Counted from the first letter of the stretch, positions 24,199 through 36,932 are shown. The stretch: 64,000 nt of DNA from Zarea fungicola (GCA_900169235.1 FWCC01000304.1:31556-95555); one strand, 5' to 3'. Numbers and translations: made by a program. Notes: generated by a model not told the origin, from the sequence alone.

Positions 24199-25688
24199 AT
24201 GGGAGAGCCTGCCGCTGCGTCTGCAGACGGCGAGGGCTCTGAAAGCACGACGACAGATGGACGCAGGGTGGTCAATGTTGCCCCGGGTGGCGATCTTGTG
24301 CTGGATGTGACGTTTGAGACGTCGCTCGAGACTCTTAAAAAGTATCGCAAGGCCGAGGCCGCTGCGCTCCGGAAGAGCAAGCCGCCAAGTCAGCCCCTTC
24401 CTGCCCGCGGGAGTCCGCGCGTGAGGGTTGCGTATCGGCTCAGTCTCGAGGTGCTGAAACGCAGTTCAAAGTACTTTGCCAACCTGCTCTCAAACCCTCA
24501 ATTCCGTGAGGCAGGTATTATAGCCAGGGATCACGCCACTCTCCAGTCCATCAAGATTCGGCCCAGTGAGGCGGTCGTTGATCAGCTGCCATGGGTGACT
24601 GTTGTCGACGATGACGAAGCTACCAAGGCGGCGGGCCGCGAAGTTGCCTTCGAGGATATGCTGCGGATACTGCACAAGAAGCCCGTCAATACCAATCATG
24701 CAACCATGGCATATGCCACAACCATGGCCATCATCGCAGATCGATTCGACTGCGTCGCCGTGGTTGCGCGGGCACTCAATGCGGATCTCAAATTCAAGTG
24801 GCCATTGACGAGTACCAGGCCAATGGTGGATGATTCTGGGCGGCCAACCGAATTTGAGCAGGTTCTGCGCCAGAAGATTCTAGTATCGTGGCTATTGGGG
24901 CAACCAATGAGGCTGCAACAATGCTCGCGCGAGCTCATTGTGCGGGGGTCCAGTCGCTGGAGCGTGTACCATGAGCCAGAGACTGCGTCGACAGCCGCAT
25001 GGTGGAATTTATCCGATGGCATAGAAGGTATGAACTGTTTTCTACGTTTTGTGGGCTTACCTGCTCCATACAGAGAGACTGACGATGCGCAGATGAGCTG
25101 CAACGTCGTCGAGAATGCATACTCAACACGATTGCCTCTGTCCAAAGGCACTTTGTTGACTTGTATTCCTCTCGGGAACGGCAGTGCAAGCTGGGCTACG
25201 ATTCCAGCGCAGCATGCGACTCATTCCAGCTGGGCCAGATGATCAAGTTCCTGGTCAGCAAGAACCTACTGTATCTGATCGACTATAGCGTGACGTCAAT
25301 CAACACATTGCCAGATGCTTCTGCAGTCAACGTTGAGGAGCTTTTGACCACCTTGAGACAATGCCCAAACTATCAGATTGACAAGAACCATACAAACTGT
25401 GGGTTACGCGTACGAATAGGTTCAGTACTAGACTACATTCAGTCGATGCTCTCGTCGAGTGTCGTGTCACTGTCGTACGCCGATTGGAAGAATCGGCGCG
25501 AGGCTGCTTCATGGTTATCAGAAACTGGCTCAGATGAGGCAGATGGGGACAAAGACGAACGAACATTTTTGTTCACCAGGGCTGTCGCCAACGACCAGCG
25601 ACTACGTTATGAAGGTGCACTCTACGCCGATAAAATGGCAAAGCAACTTTTCACGTCGGACGCATGGAATTGGACGCCCGAGGCGTGA
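24199..25688 (+). CDS. BTB/POZ-like domain protein, function unknown
   Basis: Two exons, 24199-25027 and 25093-25688, encode 474 residues. The intron has GTATGA, a CTGAC branch site and a GCGCAG acceptor; splicing at 25092 gives IEDELQRRREC and avoids the in-frame stops of the alternatives. The N-terminal half (VLDVTFET ... YRLSLEVLKRSSKYFANLLSN) resembles a fungal BTB/POZ fold. The C-terminal half (RHFVDLYSSRERQCKLGYDSSAACDSFQLG) matches a pattern I associate with fungal BTB proteins. No catalytic motif, signal peptide or membrane segment is seen. A role as an adaptor would be an inference. Confidence 0.72.
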
Positions 25689-27051
25689 GATGATATAACG
25701 TGAACTTATTAACTACGGAGTACTGGCAACTTAGTATTTATTTGTAGAAACAGCGGCGGCAGGAGCAGCAGCAGCAGTCCGAGACAAGTGCACCACCTGG
25801 TTCTGCAAGCTGCGGAAAAGCACGCACACTTTCCTCGCATCATAATTTAAAGATGGAAATATGCAGCTAAATGTAGACCAATGCAAGCCATTACTCGCGC
25901 TGAACTACTTTAGGCCCACTGCAAATTACCAGGCCAACTCCCGTTCAAGGTTAGATGCGTCTTGGCTGACTCTGTCTATTTCTTTACATTTTGCAAAATG
26001 TTTATATACTGCTGGCTGTGATTTGTTTACAAAACAAGCCATTAGCGGCAAATCCCTGCTTCTGTTAATCAAGTTGATAGCTGCAGGAGTCCACAATGGT
26101 GGACTGAGATGGAGCCCGGTAATTGGTACTATGGCTTACAGTGGCAAGGAACCTGCAGCTTGGGCCGTTGGTAGTTCGTCCAAGTACGTACCAGTAAGGT
26201 CGCATAGTTACATGAACTGGCGCAATGTGATGCGCCCTCAGTAAGTCAGTGACTGTTTAAACTAAAATAAAAGTTACTCTACCAGCAGTGCTTTGTGGCA
26301 CGTGAAGAAGCCTGCTTTTGGAAACGCAGTCCAGAAAGCATCCTGATGGGAGTACCACAGAGCTACCTGGAGATGCACGCGAAGCGAGTTACGGGTGCTG
26401 ATAGCCTCCGAAAATGTTACGCAATCACTATACCTTCAACTCTAGCCACTATAAGTGCGCTGGGACGGCGGTTGTGGACCCCTAGAAGAAACCGCTCAGG
26501 TACTGCTTTGTACCCGCGGATGAGTCCACGACAAGCTTTTCTGGCCAGTGACATGATTCTGGGAGGCCGACACACTGTGGCGCCGGGTCACGCAGACTCG
26601 TGCTCTCGCCCGCATGCGTCGCGCCCAGAACGCCAGAAACGCCAGAACTAGACCGCGTAACCTCTGACGGACGAAGCACCACCAAGAGCCAAAGTCATAT
26701 GTCGGGCTTCGCAGGCAGCCTTTTATTTTTTTCACTCCCATGCTTCATACCCTGTTTGGCAATATTCATCCAACACGACAAAATTATTCTCGCTTTCCGA
26801 ATTTTGCACGACTCTGATCCTCTTCTCTCTGGCTCCTTCAGTCGCCGATGACGACAAACCCGTGAATCGCTTTGCTGTGCTACCCGTGCGTGTCTACCAC
26901 GGTCATTTTCGGTCTTGTCCGAGAAGCGCTCACTCCAGTCGCCAAGGCCGGCCACTCTCGTCTTTCCAAACTATAACTGCTGCCAGGCTTGTTCTCTCGA
27001 TCTATCTGTGGCTTTGCTTTCTATTTCATATATATTTTCCTCCTTGCCCGC
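25689..27051. other. Intergenic region, no gene recognised
   Basis: Contains a 127-codon ORF at 25861-26244 with no recognisable motif or splice continuation. The last ~350 bases are pyrimidine-rich and look like the leader of the Whi5/Nrm1-like gene. Confidence 0.45.
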
Positions 27052-28680
27052 ATGTCGCACTCGGGCTTGGACGCTGACGGCGGCGAAGCGGTCCCATCGT
27101 CGTCTGCCTCTTCCAGACGCGACGGCAGCGACGTCGTGGTGCCGGCCACACCTCCGGTCGACCACGCCCAGACCGCCGCGCCATCAGCCATGGAAGTTGA
27201 CGATACGAGCAATGACGCTGCCGGTGCCTCGCGGCAGTCTGGAATTTCCTCTTCGCCACTCGAGAACACAACACTCGCGGCCACCATGCCGCACGCTTCG
27301 TCCCAGACCATCCCCGACTCCCAGGACTCAACCGCCAAGGCCCCTAGCGACACAAGACAGGCGCCAGTGCCCTATACAAACGGATCGGCGGCGTCCAATG
27401 ATGCCAGAATTTCAGGCGGGCAACAGTTGCTGGAGTTGTCGGCCATGGCGGCCACCCAGCATCGCGCCGACCAGGACGCCTCGGCCGTTTCGCGAAAGCG
27501 CATGGCCAACGGCCAAGTAAAGGACCGAACCAGGAGTAATAGCCCAATCAAGGGTCACACTCGAAGTATCAGTGCTATAAGCATGGCTTCGACCGGAAGC
27601 CATATCGGTGATGTACGTCCAGTCCTTTCAATTCACTCATAGGAGGACAATGTTGTCTAACATGTATACACATAGATGTCTGCTGACCTCAAGACGCGGC
27701 TAACATATGCCATGATCAAGGTAACCAATGGCTGGCAATCACACTCGTTGGAAGAAGTTGAATCTCTCGCCTCACAAGGAGCGTCGCCAGTCTCCAGCAA
27801 TTCACCATTACCTCGACGCAAATCATCATCTTCCACGAGCCCGAAGCCAGGGCCGTCGTCATCAGCGCAGGTGCACTTTGCTCTGGATCCTGTAGTAGTA
27901 CCTCGCAAGTCGCATTCTCCTCCGGTGCGGCCTAGCAAGCCAGCACTTGCCCCTCCAGCGCCAATACAGCCGTCCCTGTCAAAGCATCCTTCCAATATGC
28001 GCCGAAATACCACCTCCAGACATCCTCCCGCCCTCCTTACACACTCACACTCGGCCTCGGCCGCCCATCATTCGCCGCAACGACATCTAGACGCCGGTGC
28101 CATGTCATCATCACAACCAACACGTCCGCCAGAGGGTCTCATGTACTCACCTCATCAAAATGTGAGAGAACAGGATGCGATAGAAACACTTCTTTTCATG
28201 AGCAGCCCCGGAAACTCCACAAACCTCAAGCACGCGTTTTCCCCATCCGTCTCGCCAGCACCACAGCATGTGCCTTATACGGGCAGCGTGAATCAAAACA
28301 CTGCGACGAATGGCTATCGCAAGGGCCTGCCGGGACAGCGCCCAGCGGGGGCCGCTGCTGTGCGTAAAGCCGGATCACCAGCCATGATGGGACCGCCGCC
28401 AGGCTCTCCGATGGATCTTGATTCACCGCAGCCCGCATACCACCATTCACCGAATATCTGGACGGCAAAACGCAGGGCCAATGGCGCCAGCGGCCATTTA
28501 CGCGGTGCGCTGTCTCTGCCCAGCGGTCTCGGCATCGGCAACGGGCGCGTCAGGCAGCCGTTGCGTGATGAGGATATTGAGCGCATACTGGATCGTGCTG
28601 CCAATGACAGCTCAGATGATGATGGAGAGATTCTGCTGCCCGCCAGGACCAATGGCGTTGCAGGCGCAGTTGGTATTTAG
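27052..28680 (+). CDS. Whi5/Nrm1-like G1/S transcription repressor
   Basis: Exons 27052-27612 and 27676-28680 encode 521 residues. Almost the whole protein is Ser/Pro/Ala-rich and probably disordered, with many SP/TP sites that could be kinase targets. The only ordered-looking element follows the splice junction: LKTRLTYAMIKVTNGW (about residues 192-207). This resembles the GTB motif by which yeast Whi5 and Nrm1 bind the SBF/MBF factors to repress G1/S genes. A short C-terminal element (EDIERILDRAANDSSDDDGE) is acidic. The assignment rests on that single motif plus overall composition. Confidence 0.65.
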
Positions 28681-29242
28681 CATGTCCCGAATTTTTCTTT
28701 TTTCTTTTCGGGGGTCATTGCTTCCCTTTTACTGTTCTTTTTGAAGGGAAGTTTCATATATATATATACTTGAATAGCTGGCACGACTGCTCCTGTTGAA
28801 TTGTGTTGGCTATTAAATGATGACAATACCGTTGAAGCCTGGGGCAAGTGCGTTGATCACTTTTAGTACCATTCTGTTTCCTGTTTCCCTTTTTCTGAGT
28901 GTTCCCCTAACATGACATGGCGTATCAATCACGGAGTGAATTACTGCATGGGGCGGAATGTTGTGATTTTCCTTTTCTGTGAAAAACAGTAATTATTTGC
29001 AAGGCATAATTCGCGTTGATATGCCGATTTTACTATTTATCAAGGAAGCCGCCACATTACAATGAACAAGTCCGTTTGTGCCTTTTTCTTCCTTGTGAAA
29101 ATCCATTGTTTGAAATTTGAGACATTTATTGAACAGTTGTAGCAACGAGGGGAGAGAGAATGTGTACTGCGCGCTCTTCTAGGGTTTCTTTCTTTTCTTT
29201 TTTTTTTGTATTTGACATTTTCGCATTCCTTTCCCCAGAAAA
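28681..29242. other. Convergent 3' region
   Basis: AT-rich sequence including a short TA run near 28758. It lies between the 3' ends of the Whi5-like gene and the small minus-strand gene. Nothing coding is supported. Confidence 0.5.
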
Positions 29243-29584
29243 TCAGTTTTTTATTCCTTCCTTTGCGACTTGGCCCACCAGTGATCTTCCTTTACTCTTC
29301 TTCGAATCCCACTCGCTCGGTGCAAACAATTCAAACAGGCCAACCTTTTGCAAGACAGGCACGGCGGCGCGGATAGCCTCTTCAAGGGTCGCCTGCGCAG
29401 CCGCGTCGCCCAAGTACGCGGCGGCGTCGTAGGCGGCAATGTTGACGAGGAGAGCGCCGACGGTGCCTGTAGGGATCTTTTCGCCGTTGGGCAGGGTCAC
29501 GACGGGGAATGAACCGGCACTCGTGCCTAGGGTCTTGTTGTTGATGGCTTGGAGGTCAGCTTGGGTGGTTGTGTTGGACGACAT
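29243..29584 (-). CDS. Small conserved protein, unknown function
   Basis: A single-exon gene of 113 residues starting MSSNTTTQADLQAINN. Sequence such as TLPNGEKIPTGTVGALLVNI and a C-terminal VGLFELFAPSEW resembles small soluble proteins found in fungi and bacteria that have no assigned function. No signal peptide, membrane segment or cysteine is present. The stop overlaps no other feature. The CT-rich minus-strand leader (about 29585-29750) is typical of an expressed fungal gene. Confidence 0.7.
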   Translation of the reverse strand: MSSNTTTQADLQAINNKTLGTSAGSFPVVTLPNGEKIPTGTVGALLVNIAAYDAAAYLGDAAAQATLEEAIRAAVPVLQKVGLFELFAPSEWDSKKSKGRSLVGQVAKEGIKN

Positions 29585-31348
29585 GGTTGATGTTGTAGAT
29601 GTGTATGGACGATAGTGGTGGAAAGTTTTTGATCAGGACAGAAAGTGTGATGATTTTTGTGTGTATAGTGAGTAGTGAATAGTATGGAATAATGAAATGA
29701 TTGAATTGATTGAATTGATATGGTTGCTGAATTAAAAAGAAAGAAAATCATGAACTTTACATCGTCTTTATACTTCTGTTATTGAAGGTGTAAGTCTATG
29801 TGGCCACGATTTCCATGGACTTTCCGCGGACGTACCCTGGATCTCGCCTTCACGATGAAGGCGACGATAAAGGAGAGTATAAAGGCTCGCGATTGTCAAT
29901 TGACGCGAGTATGGTATCCTTATGGATCAGATTAAACGAATTAAACGATCCATGGGGTTGAGATTGGGTTGTTGCTTCGTATCCTTTACGTAATTACGGA
30001 AGTTATCTCCTTTTGGCAATCGCCATACCATGCGAAGCCGAGACTTGGGTCAAGCAGTCCTCAGATAGTTTCACATGTCCATACTTGTCTCGCACGGCGT
30101 ATTGTAACTGGACAGTGTATCTAACTACCACCGATGATAACCGTGCATCATATTTAGGTAGAAATCCCCAAAGTAGAATATGCACAGGTATATGGCAGCT
30201 TAGGAATCAGGCTACGATCTGGAAACAACATAGTGTGACGGCCAAACGAGCAGACACTGTTTAGTTTATTAGTGGGCTATTCTACCAGGCAGTATTCAAT
30301 CTACTCACATCATTCAATGATTGTGGAACTGGTGCAATGCCCACACTGCTTGTTTCGTTTTGTTTCATGCTCAGTTACAATGATCCTAGTTTAGAGTAGC
30401 AACTTAAATCTGTAAAGTCGAAACGTGATGTGACCAGTCAACTGGAAACCGCAAGCCAAAATAAACGGAACGTAATAAACGGTACAGACGTAGCAAGGGC
30501 TAATGACCATAATTGATTGGCATGCAGAATTCGAGTATGCCCGAGTCGGGGAGGGGCCAATTGGCGATCACAAATGGTGCCAAGCTTGATGTCTCTTGCA
30601 ATACCTGTTGAGACCCGCAGGCCTCTTTGGCATCGGAAGGGTAATACAGATAAAAACTACGGGGACGGAGCAAACAGACGTCACAGTTGCTCGCTAGACG
30701 ATACTTAATCGTCAATCGCAATTACTGCCCTGATTGTTCCTGGCCCCCTGGCAGGGACGTGTAGTGTTGTCGTGTCGAAATGTGAGACGCGGCTAGGTCA
30801 AGGATGGAAACAGGGCGCCGCTATTTATTGCGCAGCACAATACTCCTTAACTACTTATGGAATTTTAATAGTGGCTCCCTTTGTGACACCAGTTGGCATT
30901 CTCTCTAGACTTATAGTTCTTGGCGGCTGAGGAGAGGATTCCGTACGCAAAACTCTGTCGGCTTGGTGCATACGATTTGATGTAGTACCGACATATGCCA
31001 AGCTGGCCAGGGAACGCGCAACTCGAAATTGGGACAAACAAAATGACCAAGGCCGAAAATATAAAATAAAAATAAGAATAAGGACTTAAAGTCCAGAGAC
31101 GGGGCCCTGGCAAACGCTGTGCGGTCATAGTGGCAATGCATGTCTCAGAAAGCCGTGTGTCGGCTAGTTGGTCGCACCGCAATTTAAACAACGAGGGCGA
31201 GTGTCACAAGTTGCTTCTTTAAAGGGACACTGGATCCCGGCCCTGTTTGAATACCGTTTGGAACAGGATTTGTTTCTACATTCTGTCTTTTTTTTCTCTT
31301 TCTTTCTGTTCTTTTCCAGTTCTTGCGTGGGGAAACTGATACGAAATC
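29585..31348. other. Divergent intergenic region, no gene recognised
   Basis: A 1.8 kb spacer with only short ORFs on both strands. The last ~140 bases before the sedolisin start are pyrimidine-rich, typical of a leader. Confidence 0.5.
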
Positions 31349-33115
31349 ATGTTAATCAGATTGGCTTTTGCAGCCGCGGCGCTGCTGGGATCGGGTTCGC
31401 TGGCTGATGTCTGCGTCGAAAAGACGGAGACGCTTCCAGGCGGATGGATGGAGATTGAGGACAAGGTTAACGCCAGCGAGCCATACTCGTTTTCAATTGC
31501 CCTGAAGCAGCCAAAGATGAAAGGTCTCCGGTCGCTGCTCATGGCCGTGGATGCGAACATGCTCTCCCTGGCTGACGCCAACAACATGCGCGCACCGTCC
31601 CCTGATGCCGTGCGCAAGGTGCAAGGCTGGCTGCTCAGTCACGGAATCATGGACACCGAGGTCAAGAACGACTGGATCAATGTCAAAGCGACGGTAGGAC
31701 AGACAGACGCCCTCATCGGCTCGGTCCTGAAGCACTACATATACGAGGGCGAGAGCACGCCGGTGTTACGCACCACGCAGTACTGTATCCCCGACCACCT
31801 CAAGTACGACATTGACTTTATCTACCCCGCGTCCAACTTTATGCGACCAGTACGTTCGATGTCGAAGATCAAGTGGCTCGACGAGACGGATCTGGGCAAG
31901 CGTCAGGATGCGGCGCCAGCATGCAGCTTGATTACGACACCAGAATGCGTGCGGAAAGCCTACAACTTCAACTACACGACCCCGGATGATAAGTCGAGCG
32001 TCACTCTAGGCGTCACCGGGTTCCTCGGCGAGTATGCCAACTACGTGGATGCGCAAGATTTCTTGAAGCAGCAGGCGCCACAGATTTGGGCCAAGGGCTA
32101 CAACTTTTCAGTCGAGCTCGTCAACGGCGGCGAGAATCCGCAGGCCATGGGCACGGCCGGGGGCGAGGCGGCACTCGATGTTGACTACGCGCTGAGCCTG
32201 GCGTACCCAGCCAAAATCGTCTTTTACTCTACTGGAGGCCGAAGCGCGCTTATTGCGGAAAACGGCACCATCAACACCAGCGACAGTTCGACCAACGAGC
32301 CGTACATTGAGCTGTTTGAGCACCTTCTCAGCAAGCCCGATGGTGAGCTGCCGAGCGTGCTGTCGATTTCGTACTCGGATGACGAGGTGTCGGTGCCCAG
32401 GCCGTACGCCGAAAAGGTATGCGACATGATTGGCGTGCTTGCATGCCGTGGCACGACGGTGCTCTTTGGGTCCGGGGACGGCGGCTCGCAGGGTGGGCGC
32501 AACTCCAACTGCCGGACGCGCGACGGCAAGGACAAGAAGATTGCCATGACGACGTTCCCCTCGACATGCCCGTGGGCGGTCGCGGTGGGCGCCGTGACCA
32601 ATGCGAGGACAACGCCGCCCGAGGCCGCCGAGTTCAGCACGGGCGGCTTCTCGCAGTACTTTGCGCAGCCGGACTGGCAAAAGGACGCCGTGGCCGGGTA
32701 CCTCGCCCAGCTGGACGGCAACCTGACGGGGTACTACGAGCCCAAGAACCGCGCGATCCCGGATATCTCGGCGATTGGCACCAACGTCCTCGTCAGGGTC
32801 AACGGCCGCCCGGGCCTGCTGCAGGGCACGAGCGCCAGCACGCCCATGATTGCGGCCATGCTGGCCATGATCAACGACGCGCGGGCGCGGGCCAACAAGC
32901 GACCGCTGGGCTTCGTCAACAAGTACCTGTACAGCGACAAGGTGCGAGGCACGCTGCTTGATGTGACAAAGGGACAGAGCCGCTCCTGTGCGTGGCCCGA
33001 TGCGCCGACGCCTGGTGGATGGCCGGCCAAGGAAGGATGGGATGCGGTGACTGGCCTGGGTGTTCCCCGCGACTTTACGGAGCTGCTCGACGCGCTGCTG
33101 CACGTGGATGATTAG
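31349..33115 (+). CDS. Secreted sedolisin (S53 family, tripeptidyl-peptidase type)
   Basis: An acid serine-carboxyl peptidase of 588 residues in one exon. A signal peptide covers residues 1-19 (LAFAAAALLGSGSLA). The prodomain extends to about residue 185, where Lys184-Arg185 offers a Kex2-like processing site. The catalytic set is complete: Glu273 and Asp277 in GGEAALDVD, Ser495 in GTSAST, and the oxyanion Asp377 in GSGDGG. The C-terminal calcium site follows the usual pattern (LLDVTKG ... WDAVTGLGVP). Third codon positions are strongly G/C biased. Likely role: extracellular protein digestion at acidic pH. Endo- versus tripeptidyl activity cannot be told from sequence. Confidence 0.93.
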   Translation: MLIRLAFAAAALLGSGSLADVCVEKTETLPGGWMEIEDKVNASEPYSFSIALKQPKMKGLRSLLMAVDANMLSLADANNMRAPSPDAVRKVQGWLLSHGIMDTEVKNDWINVKATVGQTDALIGSVLKHYIYEGESTPVLRTTQYCIPDHLKYDIDFIYPASNFMRPVRSMSKIKWLDETDLGKRQDAAPACSLITTPECVRKAYNFNYTTPDDKSSVTLGVTGFLGEYANYVDAQDFLKQQAPQIWAKGYNFSVELVNGGENPQAMGTAGGEAALDVDYALSLAYPAKIVFYSTGGRSALIAENGTINTSDSSTNEPYIELFEHLLSKPDGELPSVLSISYSDDEVSVPRPYAEKVCDMIGVLACRGTTVLFGSGDGGSQGGRNSNCRTRDGKDKKIAMTTFPSTCPWAVAVGAVTNARTTPPEAAEFSTGGFSQYFAQPDWQKDAVAGYLAQLDGNLTGYYEPKNRAIPDISAIGTNVLVRVNGRPGLLQGTSASTPMIAAMLAMINDARARANKRPLGFVNKYLYSDKVRGTLLDVTKGQSRSCAWPDAPTPGGWPAKEGWDAVTGLGVPRDFTELLDALLHVDD

Positions 33116-34109
33116 AAGGGTCCGCCCGGCTGCGCATAGAAGAGAGAGCGACGATACGGAGTAGAGGCCGAGGGGGAAGGGCATTCCGCATTGGGCATTG
33201 GGCCAAGACTAGGAGATGAATAGTCCATGTCTTTAAATAGCTATAATAATGAAGTACTATTTTTTACAATAAACATGTGTACGGATATCTACATCTGCCT
33301 ACTGCCGTCACAACACAAAAAGCGTTCATCTGGCGCGACGGACGGGCGGTCGGGTGGACGGTGACCCCACGGAACCGCTAGAATTGCCTGACAAAGTGTG
33401 CTATGGCCGCTACGAAACTCCGCTACGAGTCCACTAGCCAGCCGCTAACCAAGCCATCCGCAGCGGGGCCTGGCAGCCGTTCAGGGCCAAAATTGCACCC
33501 GAAGCTTTTCACAATCAGTGCTAACTTTACAATCAGTGCCTCAGCGGGTATGACCATTTGCCCAGGGCGCTAGTCCCCCGCGGGCAGAAAGAAAACAGTG
33601 CTGCCGAACCCACTCGCGACCTTCATCAACAGGCTGACTTACTGTAGAGGCGCGTCTCAACAGCTGTCCAACGCCCGAGCAGCTCAGTTTCTGACGCTGG
33701 CCTTGCAGCTTGTCTTTTTAATATTCATTTTTGGATATCAAAATCTTTAAATTATCTTGTTCGAGTCGCACATTTTACTCTCCAAGTCACCTGTTACGCG
33801 AAATCGGCCGTCACTGTCGTTCCAATATAGAACATTGCACCAACCGCGATTAATCACTTCGAGTACCGCGACTAGGCATCCCCCGGCTCTACTGCCTAGG
33901 AAAGCTATCAATTGCCTCGGAAACCTGCGAAAATCACGAGACATTACGATGGACGATTTTTAAATCCTTTTTTTATATATACACAAGTCCTTGTATTGTC
34001 GGCTCGGTGCTCCGGTGAACGCGCCAGCGAGACCCTTGGGACTACCGAGCAGTACCTGAGCAAACGTCGCGTCTCGAGCGTACCATTTTTGCTCCCCAAA
34101 CCTGCAATA
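33116..34109. other. Intergenic region
   Basis: Sedolisin 3' flank and sirtuin promoter. The first ~150 bases contain AT-rich 3' UTR-like sequence. Only short ORFs are present. Confidence 0.45.
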
Positions 34110-36932
34110 ATGCCGACTACACACGTCGAATCGAGCTCTGGAGAGCTTCTTCAGGAAATCGCCGACTCGCTGCTCAAGGCTCGCAAGATTGTCGTTGTAA
34201 CCGGTGCAGGCATCAGCACTAATTCTGGCATCCCGGTACGTAGCTGCAGCTCGGCATGCTGCCTGCATGTGCCAAAGGCTTGTGGTTTCGTGATTTACTG
34301 ACGGTTGCCAATTAAACAGGACTTCCGATCAGAAAATGGCCTGTACTCGCTGATCCAGGCGCAATTCGACGCGGCGGCGAAGCAACATGCAGCACGGAAA
34401 CTCATTGCAGACGCGCGAGAGGAGACACATGAAGAGGGTGATGATGATGAGGCGGACCGACCAGGAAAACGCCGTCGGACCTCATCCGATGTAGGCCTGG
34501 AACAGGAAGAGAAGGAAACCGAGGGAACCTACCAAGAGGAGGCTACAGAGGAGCAAATTACAGTTGCTACACCAGCGCCAGACAGCCCGTCACTACCAGC
34601 GAGCAAGCCCGTCACAAGGTCGTCATATGCTACGCCCCGGTCTACCAGACATTCTACCAGACATCCGCTTTCCATCTCAAATCTCCCCACGTCGCCTCTG
34701 TCGTCACCACCTCCTGATGATCAAATAGTGCCTCCCTCAGTCTTTCGTTTCGCCGGCCACCTCTCCGCTCTTGACGTGCCTCAAAGTTCTTCTCCTCTCT
34801 CTTCACCCCCGGCTGCCCTCTTTGACGCTTATTCGAGCTCGTCTTCAGACCCCGATTCCAGTGAGCAAGACACCATGAGCGAATCGGAATCAGACGAGTC
34901 CACTGCCGCACGGAGGCTGTTTGCCTCATCACAAGGCTCCAGCTCCGGTCGCAGTACGCTACCCAACATGAAAGGCCGAGATCTGTTTGATGTGTCGGTC
35001 TGGGCGGACCCAGTGCGTACGTCGGTGTTTTATACCTTTGCCACGTCTCTGCGACAAAAGATCAAGGACGCGGAGCCGACGGGCTCGCACAGGTTCATCA
35101 GCCACCTTAGAAACCGCGGCAAGCTCGTCCGGTGCTACACCCAGAATATTGATCAGATTGAAGAAAAAGTCGGCTTATCAACGTCGCTGATTGATGGACC
35201 GGGCAGTCGCGGCAGATTTTCACGTCGTTCTACCGCGAACAAGGACCAATTGGCCAAGATGGTGGAAGAAGCAGCAGCCAAGGAGCCGCTACCAAGTAGC
35301 CAGAACTCTACATCGGAAAACTCTGAGCCGACATTGACACTGCCACAACAATCGCAAGCTTCGTCGATAGACGGCGCGCCGTCCTCACAGACTGATACGG
35401 AAAGCTCTTCAGCGGATTTGTCGAAGAGCATCACACCTGCGACACTCAAAAAGGAGCCATCCCAATCCGGCGTTGAATGCGTTTTCCTTCACGGTTCACT
35501 AGAGCTATTGCGATGTTTTGTATGTCGAGAGCTCTGCTCTTGGGACGAAGAAGACCGTGAAATGGCAACGTTGACGGGTCAGCAACCAGAGTGCCCACGC
35601 TGTGCTGGAGCTGCTGCTGCACGAGAGGAGAAGGGCAAAAGAGCCCTCGGTGTTGGTAAACTCCGTCCGGATATTGTTCTTTATGGAGAGGAGCACCCTA
35701 ACGCACATCTAATCAGCCCAATCATCACACATGACCTGGCACTGTACCCAGACATGCTCCTGATTCTGGGCACGAGCTTGCGAGTTCATGGCCTTAAAGT
35801 CATGGTCAGAGAATTTGCCAAGACTGTTCACAGCAAAGGCGGCAAAGTCGTCTTTGTCAACTTTACCAAACCGCCAGAGAGTTCTTGGGGAGACATTATT
35901 GACTTCTGGATTCAATGGGACTGTGATGCCTGGGTGGACGACCTGCAAGTTCGGGTTCCAAAGCTCTGGCGGGACCCATCACCCAAGAAACCCCGACCAC
36001 CGGCAGCAAATCCCGTCGCTATGCGTGATTCCAAAGTCACAGGTGCATACTGCACGCAAAAGATTCTCAAGGAGTTGCGGCGCATTACAGGCCAAGAAGA
36101 ACCAGCACCGCCCGCCCGTCGTGCGACTATTACAGTCGCCGATACCGCAGCGTTGCTCACCTCGGCTAATGCAGACACGCTTCCTAACCCCGTCCTGAAG
36201 CTACCCCGATCAAGGGCAAAGGGACCGCGAAAATCAGCACCCGGGGCACTGGAAAAACCCAAGAAGCGGCAGTCTACGCTGAATCCCAACCACGGCCGCA
36301 GTCGTAAGAGTGATGCGGCCGCAGCGGAAGTCCGGCAGCAACCGAGCCCACCGCCGAGCGACCCTGTTCAGGAATATGAAAGCTCCATACTCAGCTCGGT
36401 CAAGTCAAACCCCAGAGTGCGTAAGCGCAAAATGATCGACGGTGAAGAAGTCGTCATGCCGACAGTGGGCCGACGACCAAAACCCGATCCAGGAATGAAA
36501 CTGCCGCCGCTAAGGCCGGGTCTTGATTCGTCACCGTTCGGGAAACCTCAGCCAATGGAACCAATGAGCACACCGACAGGACCGCTAGCATCCCTGTCGC
36601 CTAATATGCGGTGTGGAAACCCACTTCATCGCTCGGGCCATTTTTATATCGACGATCCTTTGGTGAAATTGCTCGAGAAGCCGTCCCCCATAACAAAGGC
36701 GATGCCGCAGCTCCGTCCTTCTTCCAGATGGCAGCAGCAGCGGTCTCAGAAAGGAACCAAGGCCACGGCGGAGACGGACGCAGCGGCAGCTCTGGCGGAC
36801 TTGCGGACAAGCCCGCTACTGAGAAAGACGGTGGCATATCAGCAAATAGAGGCACGCGGACTTGAAGGTAAACTGAGAAACTGGGGCTCCAGTTGGAACT
36901 GCAATAGTGAAGCCGCAGTTACTGGAGACTGA
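34110..36932 (+). CDS. HST4-like NAD-dependent sirtuin deacetylase
   Basis: A nuclear sirtuin of the HST3/HST4 class, which in yeasts removes H3K56 acetylation and guards genome stability. Exons are 34110-34235 and 34320-36932, giving 912 residues. The NAD-binding motif GAGIS...GIPDFRS is split by the intron. Others are TQNID, the catalytic histidine in FLHGSLE (His433), a zinc module (CFVC and CPRC) and GTSLRVHGLK. An acidic, Ser/Pro-rich insertion of about 170 residues separates DFRSENGLY from the conserved GRDLFDVSVW, and another ~100-residue Ser-rich insertion precedes the zinc module. A long basic, Pro-rich tail (from about residue 590) follows. Class assignment is from motif context; insert lengths vary widely in this family. 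Confidence 0.9.

Noticed and set aside
25861..26244. 127-codon plus-strand ORF
   Set aside because: No recognisable motif, weak start context and no splice continuation. Composition looks like random intergenic translation.
32108..33184. 358-codon ORF antisense to the sedolisin
   Set aside because: A shadow of the strongly G/C-biased third positions of the real gene. The sense strand has all catalytic residues.
33769..33781. Possible tRNA B-box-like sequence (GTTCGAGTCG)
   Set aside because: No matching A-box, cloverleaf or terminator can be drawn around it.
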